From positions 1-64,000 of the forward strand of contig NZ_JAEKJR010000003.1 of the NCBI RefSeq assembly GCF_017303155.1: 64,000 nucleotides of DNA. Direction: 5' to 3'. The notes beneath the pieces are model-generated. The model made no database searches and was not told where the DNA came from. It saw only the letters and a program-made list of their open reading frames with translations. The first letter of the stretch is position 1. Every line of letters starts with the position of its first letter. This document shows, in pieces, positions 9,230-19,042 of this stretch. This DNA is from Microbulbifer salipaludis (GTDB lineage Bacteria; Pseudomonadota; Gammaproteobacteria; Pseudomonadales; Cellvibrionaceae). The position numbers were made by a program, and so were the translations under genes.

Positions 9230-10261
9230 TCAGTCTTCCGCAGCTTCCAGCGCTTCCGGCTTAGCCTCCACCACGTCACCCAGCAACTGGGCGCGCAACT
9301 GGGCTTCGATTTCATCCCGAATATCGGTGTTTTCCTTCAGGAATTTCACCGCATTGGCCTTGCCCTGGCCAATCTTGTCACCCTTGTAGCTGTACCAGGC
9401 ACCCGCCTTATCGATCAGCCCCATCTTCACGCCGTAGTCGATAATCTCGCCAAGCAGGTTGATCCCCTGGCCGTACATGATCTGGAATTCGGTCTGCTTG
9501 AACGGGGGCGCCACCTTGTTCTTGACGACCTTGACCCGCGTCTCGTTACCGACCACCTCGTCGCCCTCTTTCACCGCGCCGATGCGGCGAATATCCAGGC
9601 GCACAGAAGAGTAGAACTTGAGGGCGTTACCACCGGTGGTAGTCTCCGGGGAACCGAACATCACGCCAATCTTCATACGAATCTGGTTGATGAATACGCA
9701 CAGCGTATTGGTATTCTTGATGTTACCGGTGAGCTTGCGCAGCGCCTGGGACATGAGACGAGCCTGCAGGCCCACATGGGAATCTCCCATCTCACCTTCG
9801 ATTTCAGCGCGTGGCGTCAGCGCCGCCACGGAGTCGACCACCAGCACATCCACCGCACCGGAGCGCACCAGCATATCCGCCACTTCCAGCGCCTGTTCGC
9901 CGGTATCCGGCTGCGATACGATCAGTTCGTCAACATTGACGCCCAGCTTCTCGGCGTAGATCGGGTCCAGCGCGTGCTCGGCATCGACAAACGCACAGGT
10001 GCCGCCCTTGCGCTGGGCTTCCGCGATCACCTGCAGGGTCAGGGTGGTTTTACCGGAGGATTCCGGGCCATAGATTTCCACAATACGCCCACGGGGCAGG
10101 CCGCCAATGCCCAGTGCCACATCCAGGCCCAGGGAACCGGTGGAAATCGCGGGGATGCGCACGCGCTCTTTATCCCCCATGCGCATGACGGTGCCCTTGC
10201 CGAACTGACGCTCAATCTGTGACAGCGCCGCCTGTAAAGCCTTGTCTTTGTTGGAATCCAT
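9230..10261 (-). CDS. recA: Recombinase RecA
   Basis: Homologous recombination ATPase and LexA co-protease. 343 aa from the chosen ATG ([13 protein letters not shown]), which has GGAAGGG just upstream; a further ATG four codons earlier lacks a ribosome binding site. Walker [10 protein letters not shown] and Walker [13 protein letters not shown] are intact, with the L2 loop region [17 protein letters not shown]. The acidic C-terminal tail (EALEAAED) is typical. A LexA box lies 55 bp upstream; recX follows directly. Confidence 0.99.
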   Translation of the reverse strand: MDSNKDKALQAALSQIERQFGKGTVMRMGDKERVRIPAISTGSLGLDVALGIGGLPRGRIVEIYGPESSGKTTLTLQVIAEAQRKGGTCAFVDAEHALDPIYAEKLGVNVDELIVSQPDTGEQALEVADMLVRSGAVDVLVVDSVAALTPRAEIEGEMGDSHVGLQARLMSQALRKLTGNIKNTNTLCVFINQIRMKIGVMFGSPETTTGGNALKFYSSVRLDIRRIGAVKEGDEVVGNETRVKVVKNKVAPPFKQTEFQIMYGQGINLLGEIIDYGVKMGLIDKAGAWYSYKGDKIGQGKANAVKFLKENTDIRDEIEAQLRAQLLGDVVEAKPEALEAAED

Positions 10262-10315
10262 GACCCTTCCCATGTACTTGAAGATTACTTATGGGAGGGA
10301 GCTTAGAGAAAAATT

Positions 10316-10335
10316 ACTGTATAAGCAACCAGTAA
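10316..10335. promoter_or_regulatory. LexA (SOS) box of recA
   Basis: CTG-N10-CAG pattern: ACTGTATAAGCAACCAGTAA, close to the gammaproteobacterial consensus CTGTATATAAAAACAGT. It lies 55-74 bp upstream of the recA start in the expected place for operator overlap with the promoter. Confidence 0.9.
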
Positions 10336-10408
10336 TCTGGAATTGATGGTCGCCGCACAGGCGAGCCGGGCAACGGCGGTTTCAGAGCCCGCCGGAACGG
10401 TGCGCGGG

Positions 10409-10921
10409 TCAGCGCTGGCGATGGGACTCGGCAATCTCGAGCAATCCGTTCAGTGCCGCAATAACGGTCTGCGCCTGAATCTGTTGACGGTCACCATCAA
10501 AGTGCAGCAGACGCGCGTCGGCCTGCAACGGCTCCTGCCCCTGGCCGTGGGCCCAGCCGATCCACACGGTGCCGACCGGCTTTTCGGCACTGCCGCCGTC
10601 CGGCCCGGCGACACCGCTCACGGCCACCGCGAGATTCGCGTCGAGGCGGCTGAGCACACCCACCGCCATCTGGCGCACCACCGTCTCACTCACGGCGCCA
10701 AGCTCCACCAGGTCCCCGGCATCCACCCCCAGAAACTCGCGTTTGATACGGTCGGCATAGGAAACCACGGAGCCCTCAAACCAGCCAGACGCACCGGCAA
10801 CCGAAGTGATCGCGGCCGCGATGGCACCTCCGGTGCACGACTCCGCCGCCGTTACCTTCCAGCCGAGATCCGCGAGCACCTCGCCGAGCTTCTCCGCCAA
10901 CTGTCGGGTCTGTAAATCCAC
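10409..10921 (-). CDS. pncC: Nicotinamide-nucleotide amidohydrolase PncC (CinA C-terminal family)
   Basis: Deamidates nicotinamide mononucleotide to nicotinate mononucleotide in NAD recycling. 170 aa, equal to the stand-alone CinA C-terminal domain with no N-terminal MoCF domain. AAESCTGG near residue 27 carries the catalytic Ser, GSVVSYA and GVSGVAGPDGG-type turns (VSGVAGPDGGSAEKPVGTVWIG) complete the active site. Gene order pncC-recA-recX is common in pseudomonads and Cellvibrionales. Confidence 0.93.
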   Translation of the reverse strand: MDLQTRQLAEKLGEVLADLGWKVTAAESCTGGAIAAAITSVAGASGWFEGSVVSYADRIKREFLGVDAGDLVELGAVSETVVRQMAVGVLSRLDANLAVAVSGVAGPDGGSAEKPVGTVWIGWAHGQGQEPLQADARLLHFDGDRQQIQAQTVIAALNGLLEIAESHRQR

Positions 10922-10998
10922 CAGCTTTCCTCAGAATGATCAAATGAACCAGATAACCATAGATACACAGATTGACACGAAGCAACCAGACCCGGGGG

Positions 10999-11898
10999 CT
11001 AGATGCGCTCGATCCGCCCGCTCAGGTGGGCGCGCTTGCCTGTACCATCGACGAGGCTGAAGCGTACCCCGGATTCAACGCCACAGAACTGAAGATTGAC
11101 CTCCGAGGGCAACAATACCGGCTTGTTAAACGCCACACTGAGCTCAAAAGGCCCCGCTACGACATCCGCTGCCGCCTCCGCCAGTGCAGCGAGACAGTGC
11201 GCCTTCAGCCACATGCCGTGGGCAATCGCCCGCGGAAACCCAAACAGCCGGGCCGTAGACCCATAGAGATGAATCGGGTTTCTGTCGCCAGACACTCTCG
11301 CGTAGCGACGGCCGATATCCGCGGACAGCACCCATGGCAGCGTTCGAACGCCGCGCATATCCATACCTTCCTCCGGTGCCGGGGCTCGGGAATGCGCGCC
11401 GCCACCGGTACCGGACGCACGAGGCTTCGTGCGGCTGAGCAGGGTGCTCACGCACTCCCATACCAGCTCACCAGCCACCTGCACCCGGGTAACCAGGTCA
11501 AATTCGTAGCCCCGCTTGACCGGCACGGGGGCCATCAGGTCACACTGGATATCCAGCCGGTCGCTTTCGACAAGACAACGGTACTGACGGATTCGGTTGC
11601 GCAGGTGCACCACCCCCAGCACGGGAAACGGAAAGGCATCAGACACCAGCAGGTTCAACTGCAGGGGCATCGCCAGCACAAAGGGATAGGTCGCCGGCAC
11701 CGCTGAATCCGGTGTAAATCCGCAGACGGCGCGATAATCATTCAGGTGCGCGGGCTCGAGACGCTGGCGCGGGAGGCTGACCGTCGCGAGTACCCCATCG
11801 CGGTTCCCGCTCGGCTGGCCGGGTTTACGTGCGGTCAGCGCGCGAAAATACAGAGGCAGTACCGATGGGCGGGTGTTGAGTTGAATCTGTAATGGCAT
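10999..11898 (-). CDS. MaoC-like (hot-dog fold) dehydratase/hydratase
   Basis: About 299 aa. The C-terminal half has the MaoC hydratase signature YARVSGDRNPIH followed by FPRAIAHGMW, which carries the Asp and His of (R)-specific enoyl-CoA hydratases. The N-terminal half resembles a second, degenerate hot-dog domain, as in two-domain FAS1/MFE2-type hydratases. The frame is open up to 12036, but that region overlaps the terminator hairpin of the preceding gene, so the start must be further in; MPLQIQLNTRPS at 11898 is chosen and MTRFTIAP at 11940 is an alternative. Neither has a strong ribosome binding site. Substrate unknown. Confidence 0.8.
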   Translation of the reverse strand: MPLQIQLNTRPSVLPLYFRALTARKPGQPSGNRDGVLATVSLPRQRLEPAHLNDYRAVCGFTPDSAVPATYPFVLAMPLQLNLLVSDAFPFPVLGVVHLRNRIRQYRCLVESDRLDIQCDLMAPVPVKRGYEFDLVTRVQVAGELVWECVSTLLSRTKPRASGTGGGAHSRAPAPEEGMDMRGVRTLPWVLSADIGRRYARVSGDRNPIHLYGSTARLFGFPRAIAHGMWLKAHCLAALAEAAADVVAGPFELSVAFNKPVLLPSEVNLQFCGVESGVRFSLVDGTGKRAHLSGRIERI

Positions 11899-12032
11899 GA
11901 AATTGCTTTGTGCGTCAGGCGCGATGGTAAATCTGGTCATCACCAGGATTGACTGCGCATCATAGTGCGAATCCGGGCTGAAGAGGTACCCCCCCCTGCC
12001 GGTGTTCCCCAAAAAATGGCACGGTGAAAACG

Positions 12033-12061
12033 ACAAAACCCGGCGAGCGCCGGGTTTTGTA
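12033..12061 (-). terminator. Strong hairpin terminator after the prolyl oligopeptidase gene
   Basis: ACAAAACCCGGCG / CGCCGGGTTTTGT form a near-perfect 11-13 bp stem with a small loop; the minus-strand side ends in TTTTGTC. It begins 23 bp after the peptidase stop and shows that the MaoC-like gene must start downstream of it. Confidence 0.75.
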
Positions 12062-12083
12062 GCTTGTGTCAGACCGGAGTTGT

Positions 12084-14264
12084 TCAGCTGCCGGGAAGCT
12101 CGGTGATACCCATGTTGTACAGGGTAAATCCAAAGATGTCGGCGTACTGCTCGATGGTTTTCGAGACCGGGGTGCCCGCACCGTGACCGGCATTGGTTTC
12201 AATGCGGATCAGTGTCGGGGCCACACCCTGCTGCTTGTCCTGCAGCTCGGCCGCAAACTTGAACGAATGTGCCGGCACCACACGATCATCGTGATCGGCG
12301 GTTGTGACCAGTGTCGCCGGGTAGTTCACACCCTTCTTCACGTTGTGTACCGGGGAGTAACCTTTCAGGTACTGGAACATCTCTTCACTTTGCTCGGCGG
12401 TACCGTAGTCATAGGCCCAACCCGCACCGGCGGTAAAGGTGTGGTAGCGCAGCATGTCCATCACGCCCACCGCAGGCAACGCGACCTTCACCAGCTCAGG
12501 GCGCTGGGTCATCACTGCACCCACCAGCAGGCCACCGTTGGAGCCGCCGCGAATGGCCAGGTAATCGCTCGAGGTATAGCCATTATCGATCAGGTACTCG
12601 CCTGCGGCGATAAAGTCGTCGAACACGTTCTGCTTCTGCAACTTGGTACCCGCATCGTGCCAGCGCTTACCGTACTCACCACCGCCGCGCAGGTTCGGTA
12701 CCGCGTACACGCCGCCCAGCTCCAGCCACACCGCATTGGCAATATTGAACGATGGCGTCAGGCTGACATTAAAACCACCGTAACCATACAGGATGGTCGG
12801 GTTCTTGCCGTTCAGCTCGAGCCCCTTTTTGTAGGTGATCATCATCGGCACCTTGGTACCGTCTTTGGAAGTGAAGAACACCTGCTTGGACTCGTAGCCC
12901 GCCGGATCAAACTCCGCGCCAGACTCACGGTAAATATCGGAAGCACCCTTCTCCACGTCGAACGCAAAAATGGTCGACGGCGTTTTGTAGTTGGTGAAGG
13001 AGTAGTACAGGGTTTTATCTTCACGCTTGCCACTGGGAGAGGACACACTGCCCGGGCCCGGCAAGGAAATTTCGCGCACGCGCTTGCCATTGTAGTCGTA
13101 CTGGTACACGCGGGACAGCGCGTCCACCATGTACTCGGCGAAGAAGTAGCCCCCGCCGGTCGACGCGGTCAGCACGTGGTCGGTTTCTGCAATGAAATCC
13201 TGCCAGTTTTCCGGAGCCGGATTTGATGCGTCTACCGTGACCACTTTTTTATTCGGCGCACCGCGGTTGGTGACTAGAAACAGCTGGCTGCCCTGGTTAT
13301 CGATTACATAGGTATCGGAATCAAAGTCGCTCAACACCTGCACCAGCGGCGCGTCTTTCCGGGAGAGATCACGGATAAAGAGATCATTACCGGATGTGGA
13401 GTTAGCACCGGAGATGACAAGATACTGATCGTCTTCGGTGACATAACCGGAGACGTAGCGGCGCTTCTCTTCGTCCGTGCCGCCAAATACCAGCGCATCT
13501 TTTGACTGAGGCTGCCCCAGCTTGTGGTAATAGAGCTTGTGCTGGTCGGTTTTCGCCGAAAGTTCGCTACCTTCTGGCTTGTCGTAACTGGAGTAATAGA
13601 AACCCTCATTACCCTTCCAGGAAATACCGGAGAACTTCACGTCAACCAGCGGTTCCTCCAGCAGCTTTTTGCTTGCGGCATCAATGATGTAGATCTTGCG
13701 CCAGTCGCTGCCACCTTCAGAAACCGCGTAAGCGGCGATGGAACCGTCTTTGGAGAACTTCAGGGTAGCCAGCGAAGTCGTGCCATCTTCGCTGAACGTA
13801 TTGGGGTCGAGGAAAATTTCGGCTTCGCCGTCGCCTTTCTTGCGCCACACCACATACTGGTCTTGCAGGCCGTTGTTGCGATAGAAATACGTGTAGTCCC
13901 CTTCTTTGAACGGGGATCCCACCTTCTCGTAATTCCAGAGTTTTTCCAGACGCTGCTTGAGGCTGTCGCGGAAGGGAATCTGCTCGAGATAGCTGAAGGT
14001 CACCTGATTCTGGGCCTGCACCCAGGCTTCCGTTTCTTCACTGCGGTCGTCTTCCAGCCAGCGATAGGGATCCGCAACCTCGGTACCGAAATAGCTATCG
14101 ACCACATCGTCCTTGCGCGTTTGCGGATAGGCCAGCGCCGTCTTTTCCGCAGCGACTTTCTGTGTTTCCGCCTGCGCGTCGCCCATCGTCTGCGTTCCCT
14201 CTGGAGACTCACCCGAGCACGCGGCAAGTACGCCGGCTACTGCAAGTATGGATAGTTTTTTCAT
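12084..14264 (-). CDS. Prolyl oligopeptidase family serine peptidase (S9A), lipoprotein
   Basis: 726 aa from [14 protein letters not shown], preceded by GGAGG; LAAC at residues 13-16 is a lipobox, so the protein is membrane-anchored and extracytoplasmic. The N-terminal seven-bladed propeller domain starts [20 protein letters not shown]. The catalytic domain contains [15 protein letters not shown] (Ser near residue 575), an Asp in [10 protein letters not shown] and His in NAGHGAG. Family enzymes cleave after proline in short peptides. It lies 180 bp downstream of the DASS transporter gene and has its own terminator. Confidence 0.93.
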   Translation of the reverse strand: MKKLSILAVAGVLAACSGESPEGTQTMGDAQAETQKVAAEKTALAYPQTRKDDVVDSYFGTEVADPYRWLEDDRSEETEAWVQAQNQVTFSYLEQIPFRDSLKQRLEKLWNYEKVGSPFKEGDYTYFYRNNGLQDQYVVWRKKGDGEAEIFLDPNTFSEDGTTSLATLKFSKDGSIAAYAVSEGGSDWRKIYIIDAASKKLLEEPLVDVKFSGISWKGNEGFYYSSYDKPEGSELSAKTDQHKLYYHKLGQPQSKDALVFGGTDEEKRRYVSGYVTEDDQYLVISGANSTSGNDLFIRDLSRKDAPLVQVLSDFDSDTYVIDNQGSQLFLVTNRGAPNKKVVTVDASNPAPENWQDFIAETDHVLTASTGGGYFFAEYMVDALSRVYQYDYNGKRVREISLPGPGSVSSPSGKREDKTLYYSFTNYKTPSTIFAFDVEKGASDIYRESGAEFDPAGYESKQVFFTSKDGTKVPMMITYKKGLELNGKNPTILYGYGGFNVSLTPSFNIANAVWLELGGVYAVPNLRGGGEYGKRWHDAGTKLQKQNVFDDFIAAGEYLIDNGYTSSDYLAIRGGSNGGLLVGAVMTQRPELVKVALPAVGVMDMLRYHTFTAGAGWAYDYGTAEQSEEMFQYLKGYSPVHNVKKGVNYPATLVTTADHDDRVVPAHSFKFAAELQDKQQGVAPTLIRIETNAGHGAGTPVSKTIEQYADIFGFTLYNMGITELPGS

Positions 14265-14444
14265 TATCGGGGGTTCCTCCACGGGTTGGTCTGAAACCGT
14301 CTAGGAAACCCAATTCACCCTTTCAGATCAAGCGCTTGAGGCGCAAGAGGGATTTGCCGAGCATTATTTCAATAAAGCAAAAAATGCCAGAACAAACACC
14401 TGCACAGGAAACCATATACAGCATGCACAGTGCCAGCCCAATCA

Positions 14445-15815
14445 CTATACCAGCATGACCCAGCACACCCCGGCAATGATCAGGGACGCCAGTACACTCA
14501 ACACCGCGCCCTCGCGCACCATCTCCTGAATCCGCAACTTGCCGGTGCCGTAGGCAATGGCATTGGGCGCGGTGGCCACCGGCAGCATGAATGCACAGCT
14601 GGCGCACATGGCTGCCGGGATCATCAGCACCATGGGGTCAAAGCCGGCACTGCTGGCAACCACTGCCAGAATGGGCATCAGTAAAGTTGCGGTCGCGGTG
14701 TTGCTGGTAATTTCCGTCAGGAAAGTGACGGAAAGGCACAACAGGACCAGCATGAGCCACAACGGCATGGCAGTCAGGAAGTTGAGTGCCTGCCCCATCA
14801 TGTCGCTGAGGCCCGACGCGGTGAAGCCCTTGGCAATGGCAATACCGCCGGCAAACAGCAGTAACATCCCCCACGGAATACTCTCCGCGGTTTTCCAGTC
14901 CAGCAGGCGCCCGCCCTTGCCGTTGGGCACCAGGAACATCAGCACCACCGCGCCCAGTGCCACGGTGCTGTCACCGGCCTCGTCAACCCCGAGCCACTCG
15001 CTCCAGCCGCCAAACGGCTCATTGCGCGTGACCCAGAACAGAATGGCCACCGCAAACACCAGCAGGGTACGTACCTCTTCGGCCCGCCAGGCACCCACCG
15101 CCGGCGCCTCCAGTGCCTTGTGTAACTTGATACCCCGGGTCAGCCACAGGGCCATAATCGGCAGGGTGATCAGTACCACCGGCAAGCCAATTTTCATCCA
15201 GCTCGCGAAACTGAATTCCCGTCCGGTCACTTCTTCATAAATACCCATGAAGATCACGTTGGGCGGGGTTCCCAGCGGGCTGCCGACGCCGCCCAGGCTC
15301 GCCGCGTAGGCGATCCCCAGAATCAGCGCCACCGTCAGCCGGTGGTTGTCGGCCCGCGCCAGTATCGCCAGCGCGATGGGCAACATCATCAGGGTGGTGG
15401 CGGTATTGGAAATCCACATACTCAACAGCCCGGCCGCCAGCATGAAGCCGAGCACCACCCGGCGGCCACTGGAGATACCGACCACCTTCAGCATGTACAG
15501 GGCCAGCCGTTCGTGAGCGCCACTTTTTTCCAGCGCTTTGGACAGCATGAACGCGCCCATCAACAGCAGGATCACATGGCTGCCCAGAGACGATGCCACT
15601 AGTTTGTGGTCGGCCACACCAAACAGCGGCAGCAGCACAAACGGTACGATGGAGGTTGCCGGAATCGGCAGGGCTTCCGTCACCCACCAGATCACGGTCA
15701 ACAGAGTGATGGCCGCGGTCACCGCGGGCAAATAAGGCATCCCCAGCGTTTCCAGCAGGAAAAAGAATCCGGCCGCGAGAACCGGGCCGAGTGGAATGAA
15801 TAGATGTTTGTTCAT
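14445..15815 (-). CDS. DASS/SLC13 family anion:sodium symporter
   Basis: 456 aa with about 11-12 hydrophobic segments. Hallmarks are the two clamshell SNT motifs (WISNTATTLMMLP near residue 135 and TEITSNTATATLLMP near residue 375) that bind sodium and the carboxylate substrate in DASS transporters such as VcINDY. Probable substrates are C4-dicarboxylates, citrate or sulfate-like anions; the sequence alone cannot decide. Its ATG overlaps the stop of the PhoD-like gene by 4 bases (ATGA), so the two are translationally coupled. Confidence 0.9.
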   Translation of the reverse strand: MNKHLFIPLGPVLAAGFFFLLETLGMPYLPAVTAAITLLTVIWWVTEALPIPATSIVPFVLLPLFGVADHKLVASSLGSHVILLLMGAFMLSKALEKSGAHERLALYMLKVVGISSGRRVVLGFMLAAGLLSMWISNTATTLMMLPIALAILARADNHRLTVALILGIAYAASLGGVGSPLGTPPNVIFMGIYEEVTGREFSFASWMKIGLPVVLITLPIMALWLTRGIKLHKALEAPAVGAWRAEEVRTLLVFAVAILFWVTRNEPFGGWSEWLGVDEAGDSTVALGAVVLMFLVPNGKGGRLLDWKTAESIPWGMLLLFAGGIAIAKGFTASGLSDMMGQALNFLTAMPLWLMLVLLCLSVTFLTEITSNTATATLLMPILAVVASSAGFDPMVLMIPAAMCASCAFMLPVATAPNAIAYGTGKLRIQEMVREGAVLSVLASLIIAGVCWVMLV

Positions 15816-17380
15816 AGTGCTTGTTCGTTTTTATGCGTCCGCAACAGTATCTCGCGGCACTCCCAGTCAATCGCCGGCTCCCCCTGCCCGTTGCGAGCAT
15901 TGACATTCCAGCACACGACATCCACCGACACGCCGGCACAGGCCCGGGTAAAACTGAGAGTGACAAAGTTATTGTTACTAATGACCGAACGCTTGTGCGG
16001 CCGCGTGGTTCCCGCCTTCAGGTACTCGACCTCCGCGCGAATCCCTTCAATCGGCCGATCGGGGAAAACGTCCGGGTGCTGGTTGGCGGCCGCGGGAGCG
16101 CTGGGCAAACAGGACAACGGCGACGAAACCACTTCCAGCACCTTCTTGCCATTCAGCTCGAAGCGGGCCAACCGGCTAAAGTGCACATCCCCCGCCACAA
16201 TCAGTACATCCTGCGGGCAGGCATTCAGTGCACGCACCAGGGTTTCGTATTGGCCGGTATCGGCGAGGGTGTGATCGCCCAAACCCAGCTTCACCATCAG
16301 GGAACGCTTGCCGCTGGACTGCCAGCGCGTGAGTACAGGCGCCGGCAATACCAGCACACCCGGACAGCGCAGCCCGGTCAGCCACTGCTGCAATCGTTCC
16401 AGGGTGGCCGCGTCGGTAAACTGGCCATCGCGACCGCGACCCCGCTGCAACCGTGTATCCAGCACGAAGAAACTGAGGTCATCGCCAATATCGAAGCGAC
16501 TGCAGGTTTGGATATCCGGTAACTGGTAGGCATCAAACAGTTGTCGCGCGCAGTCGCGCCAGATGTGACGCACTTTGGCCGACCAGAGCGTGGGCAGGAA
16601 CCCCGGCGGGTTGGGGTAATCGTTCCAGAATTCATGATCGCCGGCGAGAAAATAGTGTTGGCCCGCACTCAACAGCTGCCGCAAACCACCGCGCCAGGTT
16701 TTGCGATATTCGCGGGAAAAAATTCGGCGCAGCTTGCGGCGAATGTTGGTTTCCGAGCGCAGTGCCAGCGGCGAGAAGTTGGCCGAACCGAAGCCGGGGG
16801 TCAATACCCAGCCCCGATTGGCGTAGGCGGTGTCCAGATACACCTGATCGCCTCCCAGTACCGACACATTGGGACGATAGGCTTCCGGCAAGCCAGTGAA
16901 GGCCTCGGCCAGCGCCCCGTGATCGGTGTGGCGATAGAAACAGGTGCCGAACCAGAGATTGAAACGCTGCGTCAACGACGCGGGCTGGCCCTCGCACCGA
17001 CCCCGTGCCAGCAGAACGGGCGCGCCGGTATCACAGAACTGCCAGAGCGACAGCCGATAACTGCAGCCAGCCGCCGTGGGAACAGACAGCAGCGTATAAC
17101 GCAGCCCTTCAGCCTTTCGATCCAGATGCATGGGAATGTCACGGCAACGGCTCTCAAACAAAGGCACCGCAGCCCCCTCGCTGGCCACCGGTTCACAGCG
17201 CAGCCACAGGCGCTCAGCGGTCGCTACCGGCTGCGCACCACCAATATCACCAACCCAGACGCGCGTGCGCCCTTCGCCGGCATAACCGTGGGGGACCAGT
17301 AAAAAGCGCCCCTCCTCTTCAGTTCCACCCGGCCTGCGCAGCGACTCCGTCACTGGCTCTGCGATTTGCACTGCATCCAT
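15812..17380 (-). CDS. PhoD-like metallophosphatase
   Basis: 522 aa. Metal-binding motifs of the PhoD/metallophosphatase fold are visible: FGTCFYRH, GGDQVYLD, AGDHEFWNDYP, and VAGDVHFSR. No signal peptide is seen at the N-terminus, unlike secreted PhoD enzymes, so it looks cytoplasmic. The first 140 residues form a beta-rich domain like the N-terminal domain of PhoD. Its substrate is unknown; phosphodiesters or phosphomonoesters are possible. It is the first gene of a two-gene unit with the DASS transporter (4-bp overlap). Confidence 0.85.
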   Translation of the reverse strand: MDAVQIAEPVTESLRRPGGTEEEGRFLLVPHGYAGEGRTRVWVGDIGGAQPVATAERLWLRCEPVASEGAAVPLFESRCRDIPMHLDRKAEGLRYTLLSVPTAAGCSYRLSLWQFCDTGAPVLLARGRCEGQPASLTQRFNLWFGTCFYRHTDHGALAEAFTGLPEAYRPNVSVLGGDQVYLDTAYANRGWVLTPGFGSANFSPLALRSETNIRRKLRRIFSREYRKTWRGGLRQLLSAGQHYFLAGDHEFWNDYPNPPGFLPTLWSAKVRHIWRDCARQLFDAYQLPDIQTCSRFDIGDDLSFFVLDTRLQRGRGRDGQFTDAATLERLQQWLTGLRCPGVLVLPAPVLTRWQSSGKRSLMVKLGLGDHTLADTGQYETLVRALNACPQDVLIVAGDVHFSRLARFELNGKKVLEVVSSPLSCLPSAPAAANQHPDVFPDRPIEGIRAEVEYLKAGTTRPHKRSVISNNNFVTLSFTRACAGVSVDVVCWNVNARNGQGEPAIDWECREILLRTHKNEQAL

Positions 17381-17542
17381 TACCCTGACAATCCTGCCTT
17401 TATTTCCGCATTCTTCTGTTATTTACCCGAAGCGCCTGCTCGAGGGAAGGGGCAGCCATGGTCGCAGAATTTCACCAGAGGTCAATATTACCCATCGGTG
17501 CGATACACTCCGGGGAAATGCACACAGGCAGGGGACCACCCG

Positions 17543-18439
17543 TTGACCACGTTTCTGGGAATTGTTGTTTTTGCGGTATTGGTGTGGGTTGTGCCGATGG
17601 CATGGCAACACAGCCGACGGCGCTACCTGCGCTCACGCCCTTTGAGCAAAAAGCAGGAAAGCATTCTGCACAGCCGACTGGCACTCTACCCGGTGCTGCC
17701 AGCAGACACGCAACTAGAGCTGAAACAGAACGTCAGCCTGTTTCTGCGCGATAAGGAATTTGTCGGCTGTAATGGATTGCAGGTTACCGAGGAAATGTGC
17801 GTGGTCATCGCCGCACATGCCTGCCTGCTGCTACTGGGCCGGGAGAACAGCTGCTACCCGAACCTGTGCACGATTTTGCTGTACCCGGACGCTTACGTGG
17901 CGAAGGAAACCCACCATCATGGCCATGTGCAGTCCACCCGCTTGAGCGCCCGTGCGGGGGAAGCCCATTACCGCGGACCGGTGGTGCTTTCCTGGGACGA
18001 TCTACAGCAAGGACTGGCGCACCCCGGGCAGGGGCACAATATGGCCATTCACGAGTTTGCACACAAACTGGATGAGGAGGACGGCCATGTGGATGGGCGG
18101 CCGCCATTTGCGCGCAGTGAGGACGGCAAAGACTGGGCACCGGTGATGCACGAGGCATTCGCGGCATTGCGCCAGCGCCTGCACGCTTTGCATCAAGAGC
18201 ATCAAGAGGTAGAGTCGGCAAGCGCGAATGACCGTGAGCCCGATGCAGCGCAACCGGTCTCTGTACTGGACACCTACGGTGCGCAATCCCCGGCCGAGTT
18301 TTTTGCCGTAGCGACGGAAGCCTACTTTGTTATTCCGAAGGCGATGGCAGCGGCTCATCCGCGACTGTATCGGGAGATGCAAAAATTTTACCGAACAGAT
18401 CCTGCCGCACTGCTGCATGGAAGTCATCAGGGCGATTGA
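17543..18439 (+). CDS. mtfA: Zinc-dependent peptidase MtfA-like (M90)
   Basis: 298 aa from a TTG start with AGGGG 9 bases upstream; the frame is open further upstream but that stretch shows no family similarity. Starts with a hydrophobic segment (TFLGIVVFAVLVWVVPMAW), so it is membrane-anchored, while E. coli MtfA is soluble. The zinc motif HEFAHKLDEEDG (HExxH) and YGAQSPAEFFAVATEAYF follow the MtfA pattern. In E. coli MtfA inactivates the Mlc repressor; whether this applies here is not known. Its last 110 bases overlap the convergent MobA-like gene. Confidence 0.88.
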   Translation: MTTFLGIVVFAVLVWVVPMAWQHSRRRYLRSRPLSKKQESILHSRLALYPVLPADTQLELKQNVSLFLRDKEFVGCNGLQVTEEMCVVIAAHACLLLLGRENSCYPNLCTILLYPDAYVAKETHHHGHVQSTRLSARAGEAHYRGPVVLSWDDLQQGLAHPGQGHNMAIHEFAHKLDEEDGHVDGRPPFARSEDGKDWAPVMHEAFAALRQRLHALHQEHQEVESASANDREPDAAQPVSVLDTYGAQSPAEFFAVATEAYFVIPKAMAAAHPRLYREMQKFYRTDPAALLHGSHQGD

Positions 18440-19010
18440 TATCACAATTGATCGCCGGGTCGCTGACCTCGATATCCACCACCGCATCCGCAAAGATACG
18501 CAGGACCTTTTCCATGCCGGTATTGCGCAAGCGGGGCAAGGCGGACAGATACTTGCGGCCAATGGCGATCGGGTAACCTCGGGTACCGGCACAAACGGGA
18601 ACATGGATACGGTCTTCGCGTGCGGCCTTGAGAATGGTAACGAGGGTTTCCGGCTCAACGAACGGCATGTCGCCCATACACACCAGCACAGCCTTAGGAT
18701 TGGCGCCGGTACGCTGCAGGTTTTCCACGGCGGAAGCGAGACTGGCGCCGATACTAACCGGCCATACCGGTGCGTGCAGTACCTGCACCGGCATTTTCTT
18801 GAGGCCGTTGGCAATCACCGGGTCGCGGGCGCGCAGTACCACCTGCACCGCGGCATCGTCCATTGACTGCGCGGCTTCCTGCGCCACTTCGAGAGTACGC
18901 AGCAACATGGGCTCGCCCTGAATGCTGGCAAGGCGCTTGTCACTGCCAAAGCGATGAGAGTATCCGGCGGCCAATACGACGATTGAATATTCCATTTCGT
19001 TTTTTTCCAT
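18330..19010 (-). CDS. MobA/MocA-like nucleotidyltransferase
   Basis: 226 aa. VVLAAGYSHRFGSDKRL is the GTP/CTP-binding loop of molybdenum cofactor nucleotidyltransferases, followed by VLVCMGDMPFVEPETL (the metal-binding DMP) and NCDINRPDDF. The protein is nearer the MocA/YgfJ type (cytidylyl- or guanylyltransferase) than to true MobA. It lies 32 bp downstream of tamB in the same direction and overlaps the 3' end of mtfA by 110 bp on the opposite strand. No other molybdenum cofactor genes are in the window. Confidence 0.85.
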   Translation of the reverse strand: MEKNEMEYSIVVLAAGYSHRFGSDKRLASIQGEPMLLRTLEVAQEAAQSMDDAAVQVVLRARDPVIANGLKKMPVQVLHAPVWPVSIGASLASAVENLQRTGANPKAVLVCMGDMPFVEPETLVTILKAAREDRIHVPVCAGTRGYPIAIGRKYLSALPRLRNTGMEKVLRIFADAVVDIEVSDPAINCDINRPDDFHAAVRQDLFGKIFASPDTVADEPLPSPSE

Positions 19011-19042
19011 CGCTTTTAATTCGGTTCAATTTTTATAGTTGT

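Noticed and set aside
9155..10222. 355-aa plus-strand frame over recA
   Set aside because: Antisense to recA, which is complete; no domain seen.
12066..13226. 386-aa plus-strand frame over the prolyl oligopeptidase gene
   Set aside because: Antisense to a complete peptidase gene and without recognisable motifs.
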